DNA of 36,091 bases from Planctomycetota bacterium (GTDB lineage Bacteria > Planctomycetota > Planctomycetia > Pirellulales > Pirellulaceae): contig JAPLNJ010000414.1 in the NCBI GenBank assembly GCA_026692885.1, positions 1 through 36,091 of the forward strand, given 5' to 3'. The notes below the pieces were generated by a model. The model worked only from the letters and a program-made list of their open reading frames with translations. It made no database searches and was not told the origin of the DNA. Of this stretch, positions 27,144-33,863 are shown in pieces (the stretch's first letter is position 1; each line of letters opens with the position of its first letter). Made by a program: the position numbers and the translations under genes.

Positions 27144-27243
27144 AGCCGCGTTGTTCGCGGTGGGGCTTGGCATAATTCTACGAGGAATTGCCGCTGCTCT
27201 TACCTTTGCTTTGCGGAGTGATTACGAAATCAGGGATGACCGA
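27144..27243 (+). other. Decayed DGR template repeat (TR)
   Basis: Positions 27144-27170 are identical to VR2 except for the first base, and differ from VR1 only by GGG for GGT (encoding RVVRGGAW). The codons CAT AAT TCT ACG AGG AAT, TGC CGC TGC TCT TAC then follow (27171-27203). Eight adenines lie in these 33 nt; VR1 differs at seven and VR2 at six of them, whereas non-adenines differ at five and three of 25. Downstream, a shifted frame keeps SDYEIRDDRVA-like vestiges to about 27243, after which repeat copy C begins. The 3' homing part (IGFRVAW...) is not preserved, so it cannot prime homing. It could instead be the end of a third lost target, but the adenine pattern favours a template. Confidence 0.72.
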
Positions 27244-27278
27244 GTGGCCCCTGGGGCACTCCTGGTCCTGATCCACGG

Positions 27279-27401
27279 GTTTTCGCCCCAAAGGGGCAGC
27301 CACAAATCAGCCCAGGGCAGAGCGGAGCGGCGTAGCCGCGTAGCGCCGCCCTGGGTTAGGAGAGGATGGAGAACACCAGCCCTGAAGGGGCGAAACAAGC
27401 C
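27279..27401 (+). repeat. Dispersed 120-135-bp repeat, copy C
   Basis: Begins GTTTTCGCCCCAAAGGGGCA and ends CCCTGAAGGGGCGAAACAAG, as in copy B read on the other strand. It starts where the template-repeat vestige ends, so its arrival probably helped destroy the retroelement. Confidence 0.75.
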
Positions 27402-27435
27402 TTGATCACGTCTGACGAACGATGCGCGTGAGAGG

Positions 27436-27572
27436 AACCGATTTGTTTCGCCCTTTCAGGGCTACCGTGTTGAATCGATCCAGTACCCAGGGCGGCACTC
27501 CGCGGCTGTCGCCGCTACGCTCTGCCCTGGGCTGATTTGTTAATGCCCCTATCGGGGCGGAAGAGTTGTGGT
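27436..27572 (-). repeat. Dispersed 120-135-bp repeat, copy D
   Basis: Reverse orientation, pairing with copy C across 34 nt. It matches copy A almost throughout, including AACCGATTTGTTTCGCCC and GGGGCGGAAGAGT. The spacing and orientation mirror the A/B pair upstream of the first STAND gene. Confidence 0.75.
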
Positions 27573-27657
27573 TAACGACGAGGGGCAAGCCGGGGGCATT
27601 CACCAGTTGCGGCCGGTATTCGCGACAGCCCCAGAACAAACGGGGAAGTTATTTTTT

Positions 27658-27715
27658 CTCGTTCCCACGCTCCGCGTGGGAACGCAAGTGTTTTGACGCT
27701 CCGCGTCGTCTGCCC
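27658..27715 (+). repeat. 58-bp repeat truncating the Avd gene
   Basis: Starts CTCGTTCCCACGCTCCGCGT and ends GCGTCGTCTGCCC. A copy at 35978-36035 is identical at 57 of 58 positions. The Avd coding similarity begins at the last base of this repeat, showing that the insertion, or a deletion anchored in it, removed the gene start. Confidence 0.8.
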
Positions 27716-28008
27716 TGTGGGCCGTCGCGCACACGGAGAAGTTCCCTCGCTCGCATCGGGCCGGTTTGGGGCGGAGAATCGACGACCGCTTGGAGTCGTT
27801 GCTGGACGATCTGATCGAAGCCAAATACACCAGCGACAAGGCCGAGATTCTGCGACGAGCGGGGCTGCAGGCGGAGCAGATCCGTTACCAATTCCGACTG
27901 GCCAAAGATCTCCGGTTGTTAGCTCCCGACAGCCACCGCCACGCGATCGTGCTCTTGGATGACATCGGCCGCCAGCTGGGTGGGTGGCGGCGGAAGAACG
28001 AGGGTTGA
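27715..28008 (+). pseudogene. avd: Avd-like DGR accessory protein, 5'-truncated
   Basis: In frame from 27715 the sequence reads LWAVAHTEKFPRSHRAGLGR, then RIDDRLESLLDDLIEAKYTS, ILRRAGLQAEQIRYQFRLAK and IVLLDDIGRQLGGWRRK. This is the four-helix-bundle Avd family of diversity-generating retroelements, in which FPRSHR..LG.RI.DRL and RLAKDL...IG..LGGW are hallmarks. Only the first 10-20 residues and the natural start are lost, replaced by a dispersed 58-bp repeat; a TTG at 27766 could allow a short product. Avd normally forms a basic pentameric barrel that binds the reverse transcriptase and template RNA. The stop overlaps the ATG of the reverse-transcriptase relic (TGATG), so the genes were once translationally coupled. 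Confidence 0.85.
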
Positions 28009-28430
28009 TGCAGCGTGCAGGCAACCTATTTCCGGAGATCACGTCGTGGGCCAACCTGCTACGGGCCTGCACGTCGAGCCAGGGCGTCAATTTCCTGGGC
28101 TACCGGTTGTTTACCGACCATCGTCGACTGCGCCGGGACAGTGTCAAACGCATGAAACACCGGATGCGGACCATGCAAGCCCAGTACGCTTGCGGTGAGC
28201 TCTCGATCCAGAAGATCACCGAACGCATCCGCAGCTGGATCGGACACGCTCAACACGCGGACACCTATCGCTTGCGTGAGCACATCCTGGGAGATTTTCC
28301 CTTTTGCCGGAAACGCGAGTCCCAGGACGTGGATGAATCAGGGACCGGGGAGAGTCCGGGTGACCCTGAGGCGGATGGACTGGGTCGGCAGGAATCCGAT
28401 GCCCTGGGGGACTTGGATTGGTTGGTTTGA
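28008..28430 (+). pseudogene. DGR reverse transcriptase with catalytic core deleted
   Basis: Starts at the ATG overlapping the Avd stop. The first 20 codons, MQRAGNLFPEITSWANLLRA, match the very N-terminus of DGR-type reverse transcriptases. The sequence then jumps to the C-terminal thumb region: GVNFLGYRLFTDHRRLRRDS, VKRMKHRMRTMQAQYACGEL, then IRSWIGHAQHADTYRLREHI. About 250 residues normally lie between these parts, including the palm and the YxDD active site; all are missing, so the product (at most 140 residues) cannot polymerise. The frame stays open across the junction, so a single in-frame deletion suffices. The acidic tail after FCRK is not recognised. It is the third component of the ruined retroelement, after template and avd. 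Confidence 0.88.
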
Positions 28431-28455
28431 CGCGGAGCGGGGTTAAAGCTGTCTT

Positions 28456-28575
28456 CCGCGACCCGGCGCGACCCGGAGAATAAACGAGGCGGTGCCGCGC
28501 GCTCCCCGCCGCAAGCTGCCGTCCTCGGTCCCTCACGCGGCAGAGCTCGGCACGGCAGCTTGCTCTGGGTCGCGG
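28456..28575. repeat. Nested palindromes between the RT relic and second STAND gene
   Basis: Outer CCGCGACCC (28456-28464) pairs with GGGTCGCGG (28567-28575). Inner CAAGCTGCCGT (28512-28522) pairs with ACGGCAGCTTG (28552-28562). The 237-nt gap holds no gene. The structure resembles the other small palindromic elements here. Confidence 0.5.
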
Positions 28576-28621
28576 TTAAACGAGCTGCTGCCGACGACCG
28601 CCCAAGAAATTTTTTTTCGCG

Positions 28622-28636
28622 CGCCGCTGCGCGGCG
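28622..28636 (-). other. GC-rich hairpin downstream of VR2
   Basis: On the minus strand CGCCGC-GCA-GCGGCG, a perfect 6-bp stem with the same 3-nt loop as behind VR1, begins 31 nt after the stop codon. The roughly 60 nt after the stops of the two STAND genes are nearly identical, ending in GCGCGCGAAAAA. This supports a shared homing signal. Confidence 0.65.
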
Positions 28637-28667
28637 GGTTAGGAAAGGGGATAAGGGAGAAAGATTT

Positions 28668-28799
28668 TCAAGAGTCCTGGCCACGCCACGCCACACGGAA
28701 ACCGATGTCATCGCTGCGAAGCTCGGGATCAAGGTGGAGGCGGCAAGAGCAGCGGCAACCCCACGACGGATTAGACCAAGCCCCACCGCGAACAACGCG
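28668..28799 (-). other. DGR variable repeat VR2
   Basis: The last 43 codons plus stop of the second STAND gene. In the 33-nt window 28743-28775 it departs from the template relic at six of eight template adenines (for example ACG to TCG, AGG to TGG, AAT to GGT, TAC to TGC) and at three of 25 other bases. The constant part IGFRVAWRGQDS is nearly identical to VR1. Confidence 0.82.
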
Positions 28800-31655
28800 G
28801 CGTTCCCCTTTGTCTGACCCCGTCGGATTACGGATACTCCTCGGTTCGTACGGGCCGAACCAATCCTCGCACCACTCCCACACGTTACCCGCCAGGTCCG
28901 CCAAGCCCTCGGGCGAGACTCCTCGGGGATAAATGCCGACCGGCGTCGCGTGTGTGACGTTGGACGCATAGTTCAGCAGTTCCGCCGTCGGTTCGTCGTT
29001 GCCCCAGGGGAATCGTCGTCCGTCGGTGCCTCGTGCGGCGCGTTCCCACTCGGCTTCGGTCGGCAGACGGTAATCCTCCCCGGCCCAGCGGCAGTAGGCC
29101 TGGGCCTCGAACCAGGACACGCCCGTCACGGGCCAGTTGGGATGCTGTTTCTGCTCGGCCCAACCGTCCGGCTCGGTGAATTGCTGCCAGCCGCCCGCGG
29201 CCCAATGCCGCTTGTCAGCGTAACCATCGTTATCGACGAACAGCCGGTACTGGGCCACGGTCACCGGATAACGTCCGAGCTTGTAGGCGTCCAGGTAGAC
29301 CGTGCGGACGGGCGATTCGTCATCGTCCGCTTCGGCATCGAAATTCGCAGCCTTTTTCTTCTTCTTTTGCGACCCCATCCGGAACTCACCCGCCGGAATC
29401 TTGACCCAGAGGTCCGGCGTGGGACCGTGGGGGAACCGCGGGTCCCCGGCTTGCCCCAAGGCGTCGGCGGCGTCAATGGCGTCGGCGATCGGCACTTGCC
29501 GCGAACGGATGGGATCGAAGATGCCCAACACGTCGTCCAGAATCTGCTGGTAACGCGGCTCTTTCGGCCGGTAGTTCACCGGCGTGAGATCCCGCACCAC
29601 AGAGCCCAGCAGCCCGGCACAACGGGCGTGAGCCGCTAACCTCGCGTTTTCTGGCAATTGGTCGATCACCACGCGAATCATCTGGTCCACACGCTCCATG
29701 CCGTGATGGTGCAGTACGCCTGCCAGCAGCAGGAAGACTTCACGCCACTCGGGTTGGTACAAACGTTCGGTGGCCAACAGCCGGTCGCGGCGCTCCTGGT
29801 CCGTGCAGGCGGCCAGGGCCCGGGCGGCCAGGTGCTCCTGGAACGTCAGATGCCAGTAGCGCAGGTCGTCGCCGCGGGCCACGACGATGCCGCTGTCCAA
29901 CTCCTCTTCGACCAGGAACCGCTCGGCCGCCTCGATGCGCTGCTGCGGATCGTCTTGGTCGCGAAACCCGTCCGCGATCTGTTCGGCGGCCCAACGCCGC
30001 CGGACCTGCACCTGACGGCCGTCCGGATGGCCCTGCATGGCCAACGCCAGGTTTTGCAGCAGGCCGATGCAGCGTTCCGGCTTGGGCCGGCCCGGTCTCA
30101 GGTCCCTGGCGCGGGCCAACCAGGTGATGATCGACTCGTACAAGTCGGCCCGCTGTTCGGGCAGGCGTTTTTCGTTCCAGTGCACGACGGCCATCGCCGT
30201 GAGCATGACCGGATTGCTGGCCAGTCGGCGGATGTCGTCGCGGGCTCGCAAGGCCGTCAGCAGTTCGGTCACGTGCAAGGTAGCCTGCTGCGGGTCGTCC
30301 ACGTACAGTGCCCGGCACCAACGGTCCAGAAAGACCTCGATGGCCTCGCTCTCCAACGGCGCGATCAGCACTGGCGCGAAGCCGGGCAAGGTCGTCTGGC
30401 CCTGCACGGCCGAGGGCCGGCTGGTGACGACGAATCGGCAGCGTTCGTAGGCGGTGGCCGCGTTTTCGATCAAGGCGACGAGCCTGCGGCGGTCGGCCTC
30501 GGACGGCGCTTCGTCCAATCCATCCAGCAGAACGATGGCTCGGCCGCTGCTGAGCAGATCTTGAAACCAGGATTCGTCGGCGCCCGGGCAGCCTGCGCGC
30601 CACGCGGACGCCAGGAAATGGGGCAACCAATCCGCCAGGTGTTTTATCGTGGGTCCGTCGCCCCGTTCATGGGCGGCGCGGATGTGTTCGTTCAGGTCCG
30701 ACAGCCGGAGGAAGAGGGGAAACGGCGGTTCGGCCGAGTCCCACCAGGGGCCTTCACGTGGACCGGTCTCTCCGAGACCGGATTCCGCGTCTCGGAGAGA
30801 CGCGGCCACGTGAGGGGCGTCTCGGAGAGACGCGTCTATGTCGACGCCGGAACGCTGTTCACACAGTTCGCAAGCGATACGGCGCAGGAAGGTGGTCTTG
30901 CCGGACCCGGGATCGCCGCTGATGACCAGCCGCGGCACGCGCAGCGATCGATGCAAGTCGACGCGCCGCTCGGCCAGCGCCAAGTGCGTCTTGTCGTCCG
31001 GCTGTTCCGCGTCCGCCGCCGGGCCGACGGAGGCCAGGGGGATGAACAACTGCTGGATGGGGAACCGATGCGCGCGGCCGCTGCCGACTTGCAGCCCGCG
31101 AATATCGATCCACCGCGTCTGGGCATGCAGCTGACGCAGGTAGGTCAATTCGTCGACCGGCGGCAGTTGGCCGGCATTACGCCGTTGTTGCAACCAGCGC
31201 CCCAGGGCCTTGTGGATGAGCACCGATTCGGGCTTGTGGTCGAAGAACCCCACGACGTGCTTGGCCTTCAGTTCACGGCGCCACGACTCCACGAGCGGGT
31301 CGGCCTGCCGTTCGTCATACTTGGCGCGCCAAAGGGCCTCGTCGTCCAGCAGGAAGACCAGCACGTCGATGTCCAATTCGCACGCGCGGAGGTATTCCAG
31401 CTGGGTGATGCTCTCGGTCTGACCTGTGGGCACACAGCCGCGGCGGAAGGCCACCAGCAGCACGCACAAGTCGCAGTCGTCGATGCGTTGGACGGAGACC
31501 TGCTGCGGTTCGCTGTTGTCGGCTGTCCAGTCCTCCATCGGGTCGACGTGCAGGCCCGACCCGCGCAGTTGATCGATCACGAACCTGCGGTGTTCCCGCA
31601 GATCGGCGAAGGTCGACGACACGAACGCGCGTGGGGGTTGGTTTGCAGACGGCAT
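28668..31655 (-). CDS. DUF4062-NACHT/STAND NTPase with FGE/C-type-lectin variable domain (DGR target 2)
   Basis: 995 residues from the ATG at 31655, which has CCGGAG 8 nt upstream. It is paralogous to the gene at 23959-26997 along its whole length. DUF4062: AFVSSTFADLREHR, PMEDWTADNSEPQQVSVQRI. NACHT: Walker A GDPGSGKTT (247-255), Walker B AIVLLDGLDEA (D378), VVTSRPSAVQ, then RYWHLTFQEHLAAR. The FGE/SUMF1 fold starts near 750 (VKIPAGEFRMG, YPVTVAQYRLF, LPTEAEWERAA, DLAGNVWEWCEDWFG) and ends in a variable tail RVVRGGAWSNPSWGCRCSC through IGFRVAWRGQDS. Between the Walker A helix and the next strand it carries an Asp/Arg/Gly-rich insertion of about 25 residues encoded by palindromic repeat DNA. 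It is probably a sensor NTPase of a bacterial conflict system with retroelement-made binding specificity (inference). It is transcribed towards the DGR relic and its paralogue. Confidence 0.88.
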   Translation of the reverse strand: MPSANQPPRAFVSSTFADLREHRRFVIDQLRGSGLHVDPMEDWTADNSEPQQVSVQRIDDCDLCVLLVAFRRGCVPTGQTESITQLEYLRACELDIDVLVFLLDDEALWRAKYDERQADPLVESWRRELKAKHVVGFFDHKPESVLIHKALGRWLQQRRNAGQLPPVDELTYLRQLHAQTRWIDIRGLQVGSGRAHRFPIQQLFIPLASVGPAADAEQPDDKTHLALAERRVDLHRSLRVPRLVISGDPGSGKTTFLRRIACELCEQRSGVDIDASLRDAPHVAASLRDAESGLGETGPREGPWWDSAEPPFPLFLRLSDLNEHIRAAHERGDGPTIKHLADWLPHFLASAWRAGCPGADESWFQDLLSSGRAIVLLDGLDEAPSEADRRRLVALIENAATAYERCRFVVTSRPSAVQGQTTLPGFAPVLIAPLESEAIEVFLDRWCRALYVDDPQQATLHVTELLTALRARDDIRRLASNPVMLTAMAVVHWNEKRLPEQRADLYESIITWLARARDLRPGRPKPERCIGLLQNLALAMQGHPDGRQVQVRRRWAAEQIADGFRDQDDPQQRIEAAERFLVEEELDSGIVVARGDDLRYWHLTFQEHLAARALAACTDQERRDRLLATERLYQPEWREVFLLLAGVLHHHGMERVDQMIRVVIDQLPENARLAAHARCAGLLGSVVRDLTPVNYRPKEPRYQQILDDVLGIFDPIRSRQVPIADAIDAADALGQAGDPRFPHGPTPDLWVKIPAGEFRMGSQKKKKKAANFDAEADDDESPVRTVYLDAYKLGRYPVTVAQYRLFVDNDGYADKRHWAAGGWQQFTEPDGWAEQKQHPNWPVTGVSWFEAQAYCRWAGEDYRLPTEAEWERAARGTDGRRFPWGNDEPTAELLNYASNVTHATPVGIYPRGVSPEGLADLAGNVWEWCEDWFGPYEPRSIRNPTGSDKGERRVVRGGAWSNPSWGCRCSCRLHLDPELRSDDIGFRVAWRGQDS
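30758..30840. repeat. Palindromic repeat inserted in frame within the NACHT domain
   Basis: GCGTCTCGGAGAGACGCG occurs twice (30787-30804, 30817-30834). It is flanked by CACGTGG/CCACGTG and preceded by GGTCTCTCCGAGACC. In the minus-strand gene these encode ASLRDA twice plus SGLGETGPREGP, absent from the paralogue. It appears to be a mobile hairpin that inserted without breaking the frame. Confidence 0.65.
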
Positions 31656-31777
31656 CAGGCGATCTCCGGGGTCCAAGAGTTGTTTATCGGCTGGCAGACG
31701 GGGGGACTTGGACAGGAAAATGGAGGACAGGAGAATAGATCCATGCCTTCATTTTCGAGAGTCTGGAAGAAGTGGCC

Positions 31778-31854
31778 AACCACGAAAAACACGAAATACA
31801 CGAAAGGATTCCCGATGTAATTCTTTTTCGTGTTTTTCGTGTCTTTCGTGGTTT
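31778..31854. repeat. CACGAAA-type inverted repeat
   Basis: AACCACGAAAAACACGAAAT and following bases (31778-31805) pair imperfectly with 31824-31854 (TTTTTCGTGTTTTTCGTGTC...). Runs of CACGAAA are common dispersed repeats in environmental bacterial genomes. It lies upstream of the second STAND gene and may mark the end of its promoter region. Confidence 0.6.
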
Positions 31855-31912
31855 CAGTTCGGAAGTGTCACGCAGTGTGCCGCTTGCGGTTAAACGATGA
31901 TACGGAATCCCG

Positions 31913-32219
31913 CTACAGATACTGCCGGAACGTGGTCAGCACGTGTTGCCACATGGTTTCCGACAGCACGTGGCCGGTATCGGCTTCGATGAACGACGTG
32001 AAGCGAGCTTGGGCGCCGGCGGCTTCGTAGGCGCGCGATCGTCTCGCTTCCGGCCCGGACTTCTGCGATCGGGCTGCCATCGTCCAATTCGCCGAAGTTC
32101 AGATGCAACGCGCGCGGCGCGGCATAAAAATGAGGTTTCACGGTTTCGCAGAGACGGATCGCCAGCTGGGGTTGTGCCATTCCGACCCGCGTGCTACCGA
32201 CAGGACGCGCCGAAGCCAT
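31913..32219 (-). pseudogene. C-terminal remnant of an alpha/beta-hydrolase (esterase-like)
   Basis: One minus-strand frame reads QPQLAIRLCETVKPHFYAAP then RALHLNFGELDDGSPIAEVR, and after a frameshift near 32040 another reads AYEAAGAQARFTSFIEADTG then HVLSETMWQHVLTTFRQYL, followed by a stop. LHLNFGELDDGSP and FIE..TGHVLSE.MW look like the end of planctomycete acetyl-xylan-esterase or dienelactone-hydrolase-type proteins, where the His of TGHV is catalytic. No N-terminal part with the nucleophile Ser is present. A relic with no evident tie to its neighbours; the assignment is by resemblance only. Confidence 0.4.
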
Positions 32220-32315
32220 GCCGCCGGTCGCGAAACAGCTGATCTACACGCACGCCCACAGTCACCACCCCACCAACAGGGTTGTCGCAAAGGACATTTC
32301 TACTCGTGGGAACTA

Positions 32316-32420
32316 GTGCGTTGTCCAGGCTAAACATTGGGGTAGCCACGGTCGCCAGACCGTGGAAATTCCGCACTCTGGCGAGTGCAGCTCCCCGAAG
32401 ACTAAGCCTGGACAACGCAC
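32316..32420. repeat. 105-bp element with GTGCGTTGTCCAGGCT terminal inverted repeats
   Basis: The 16-nt ends at 32316-32331 and 32405-32420 are perfect complements, and the left end is preceded by CTA as in the family at 7605. An inner inverted pair (CACGGTC/GACCGTG) lies near 32350. Copies of GGACATTTCTA flank the element on both sides (about 32292 and 32426), possibly target-site duplication or an older repeat. It lies in the 387-nt gene-free gap before the cupin gene. Confidence 0.6.
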
Positions 32421-32606
32421 CAGCGGACATTTCTATTCACGCAGGACATTTGCGGTCTTGCCAGTGTGCTCGCCAAGGGATAAAACATTTACGGCCGTGG
32501 TTTGCGCGCAGGGTGCGCCCACCGTGAGACCGGCGAGCGGGGGCCGCCCGGTCGTTTCAGGTTCAACCATCGTTCGACCCGTTTAGTCAGGGAGTTACAG
32601 ACGCCA

Positions 32607-33851
32607 ATGATCAAGCCGAATATCGTCAAGGGTGATAACGTCAAGAAAGTCCTGGAGAACGCTCTGGAGGCCGGGGAGGGCCTGCTGCGGCTGGTGCCGA
32701 ACTGGGTGCCGCGCAGCTTCCTGCATCCCGGCAAGCGGATCAAACTGCACCCGGATGATTACTACGCTTACGGCGCGCATCGCGGCGGTATCGACGAGCG
32801 GTGGTTCGCCAGTACGACCGACGCCGCCAACGAGGGCCGCGTGTGGCACGAAGGCCAAAGTTTCTGCTCGTTCCAGGGCAGCCAGTTCCTGCTGAAAGAG
32901 GCCGTGGCCGAAGCCGGCCTGCGGCTGGTCGGGAAGACGATGTTCGATAAGTATCAACGCTGGCCGGTGTACTCGAAGTTCTTCGACAACATGGGCCCAA
33001 TCCCGCACCACATGCACCAGAAGTTCGAGCATGCGGCGCTGACCGGCCAGGAAGGCAAGCCGGAGGCTTACTACTTCTCGCCGCAATACAACAACTGCGA
33101 TAACCACTTTCCCTACACGTTCTTCGGCCTGGAACCAGGAACCACCAAGGCCCAGGTCCGCAAGTGCCTGGAGGATTGGAGCAAGGGCGACAACGGCATC
33201 CTGGACCTGTCCAAGGCGTATCGCCTGAAACGCGGTGCGGGCTGGTTGGTGCCGCCGGGCGTGCTGCACGCGCCGGGTTCGCTGTGCACGTACGAACCCC
33301 AGTGGGGCAGCGACGTGTTTGGAATGTACCAGTCGCTGGTCGAAGGCCGCGAGGTGCCCTGGTCGCTGCTGGTCAAGGACGTGCCTAAGGACAAGCACCA
33401 GAACTTGGACTTCATTATCGAACAGTTGGATTGGGACAAGAACGTCGACCCGAACTTCAAGGACAATACCTACCTCGAACCGATGGTCGCCGCTGCTGGC
33501 ACAGGTTGGGTCGACCGCTGGATCGTGTACGGTCTGGTCGACGGTCAGCAGTTGTTCAGCGCTCGCGAACTGACGATCGAGCCCGGCGCGAAGTGCACGC
33601 TGAAGGACCCCGGCGCCAGCGGCTGGATCACGGTCCAAGGTAAGGGTCGCATGGGTAGACTCAACCTGCAGACGCCGGCCATGATCCGCTTCGGGGCGGA
33701 GACGGAGGACGAGGTCTACATCACCAGCGAGGCGGCAACCCGCGGCGTGGAGATCGAGAACAACGGCAGCGAGCCGCTGGTCAGCCTGCGATACTTCGGC
33801 CCGAACACGTGGCCGAAGGTGCCGAATGTGGGCGACTACAAGAACGGTTAG
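32607..33851 (+). CDS. Cupin protein, mannose-6-phosphate-isomerase-like
   Basis: 414 residues from the ATG at 32607 (MIKPNIVKGDNVKKVLENAL), with AGGGAG 12 nt upstream; the longer frame upstream lacks a better site. The overall plan, an N-terminal segment with LHPDDYYAYGAHRGGIDERW, a central cupin with GAGWLVPPGVLHAPGS, and a C-terminal cupin-like half with TIEPGAKCTLKDPGASGWIT, recalls class I phosphomannose isomerases and related sugar-binding cupins, where the His of the VPPGVLHAPG motif is a metal ligand. The substrate is unknown. It is probably co-transcribed with the TIM-barrel isomerase 12 nt downstream, pointing to carbohydrate metabolism. No signal peptide. Confidence 0.65.
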   Translation: MIKPNIVKGDNVKKVLENALEAGEGLLRLVPNWVPRSFLHPGKRIKLHPDDYYAYGAHRGGIDERWFASTTDAANEGRVWHEGQSFCSFQGSQFLLKEAVAEAGLRLVGKTMFDKYQRWPVYSKFFDNMGPIPHHMHQKFEHAALTGQEGKPEAYYFSPQYNNCDNHFPYTFFGLEPGTTKAQVRKCLEDWSKGDNGILDLSKAYRLKRGAGWLVPPGVLHAPGSLCTYEPQWGSDVFGMYQSLVEGREVPWSLLVKDVPKDKHQNLDFIIEQLDWDKNVDPNFKDNTYLEPMVAAAGTGWVDRWIVYGLVDGQQLFSARELTIEPGAKCTLKDPGASGWITVQGKGRMGRLNLQTPAMIRFGAETEDEVYITSEAATRGVEIENNGSEPLVSLRYFGPNTWPKVPNVGDYKNG

Positions 33852-33863
33852 GAAAGGAAAAAC

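Noticed and set aside
27087..27175. Short frame starting MADVQRRKG upstream of the template relic
   Set aside because: It runs out of frame into the relic, has no recognisable family and ends after 23 residues.
27144..27243. The relic as the end of a third STAND target gene
   Set aside because: No upstream FGE coding sequence precedes it, and its adenines coincide with the sites that vary in VR1 and VR2. Not fully excluded, because the CAT and TCT codons do not fit a perfect template.
27715..28430. A functional diversity-generating retroelement
   Set aside because: The reverse transcriptase lacks its palm and YxDD, Avd lacks its start, and the template lacks its 3' homing segment. Activity in cis is excluded unless another DGR acts in trans.
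29658..31820. A 720-codon open frame on the plus strand opposite the second STAND gene
   Set aside because: It is a high-GC shadow: no family motifs, and it is antisense to a protein with clear DUF4062, NACHT and FGE signatures.
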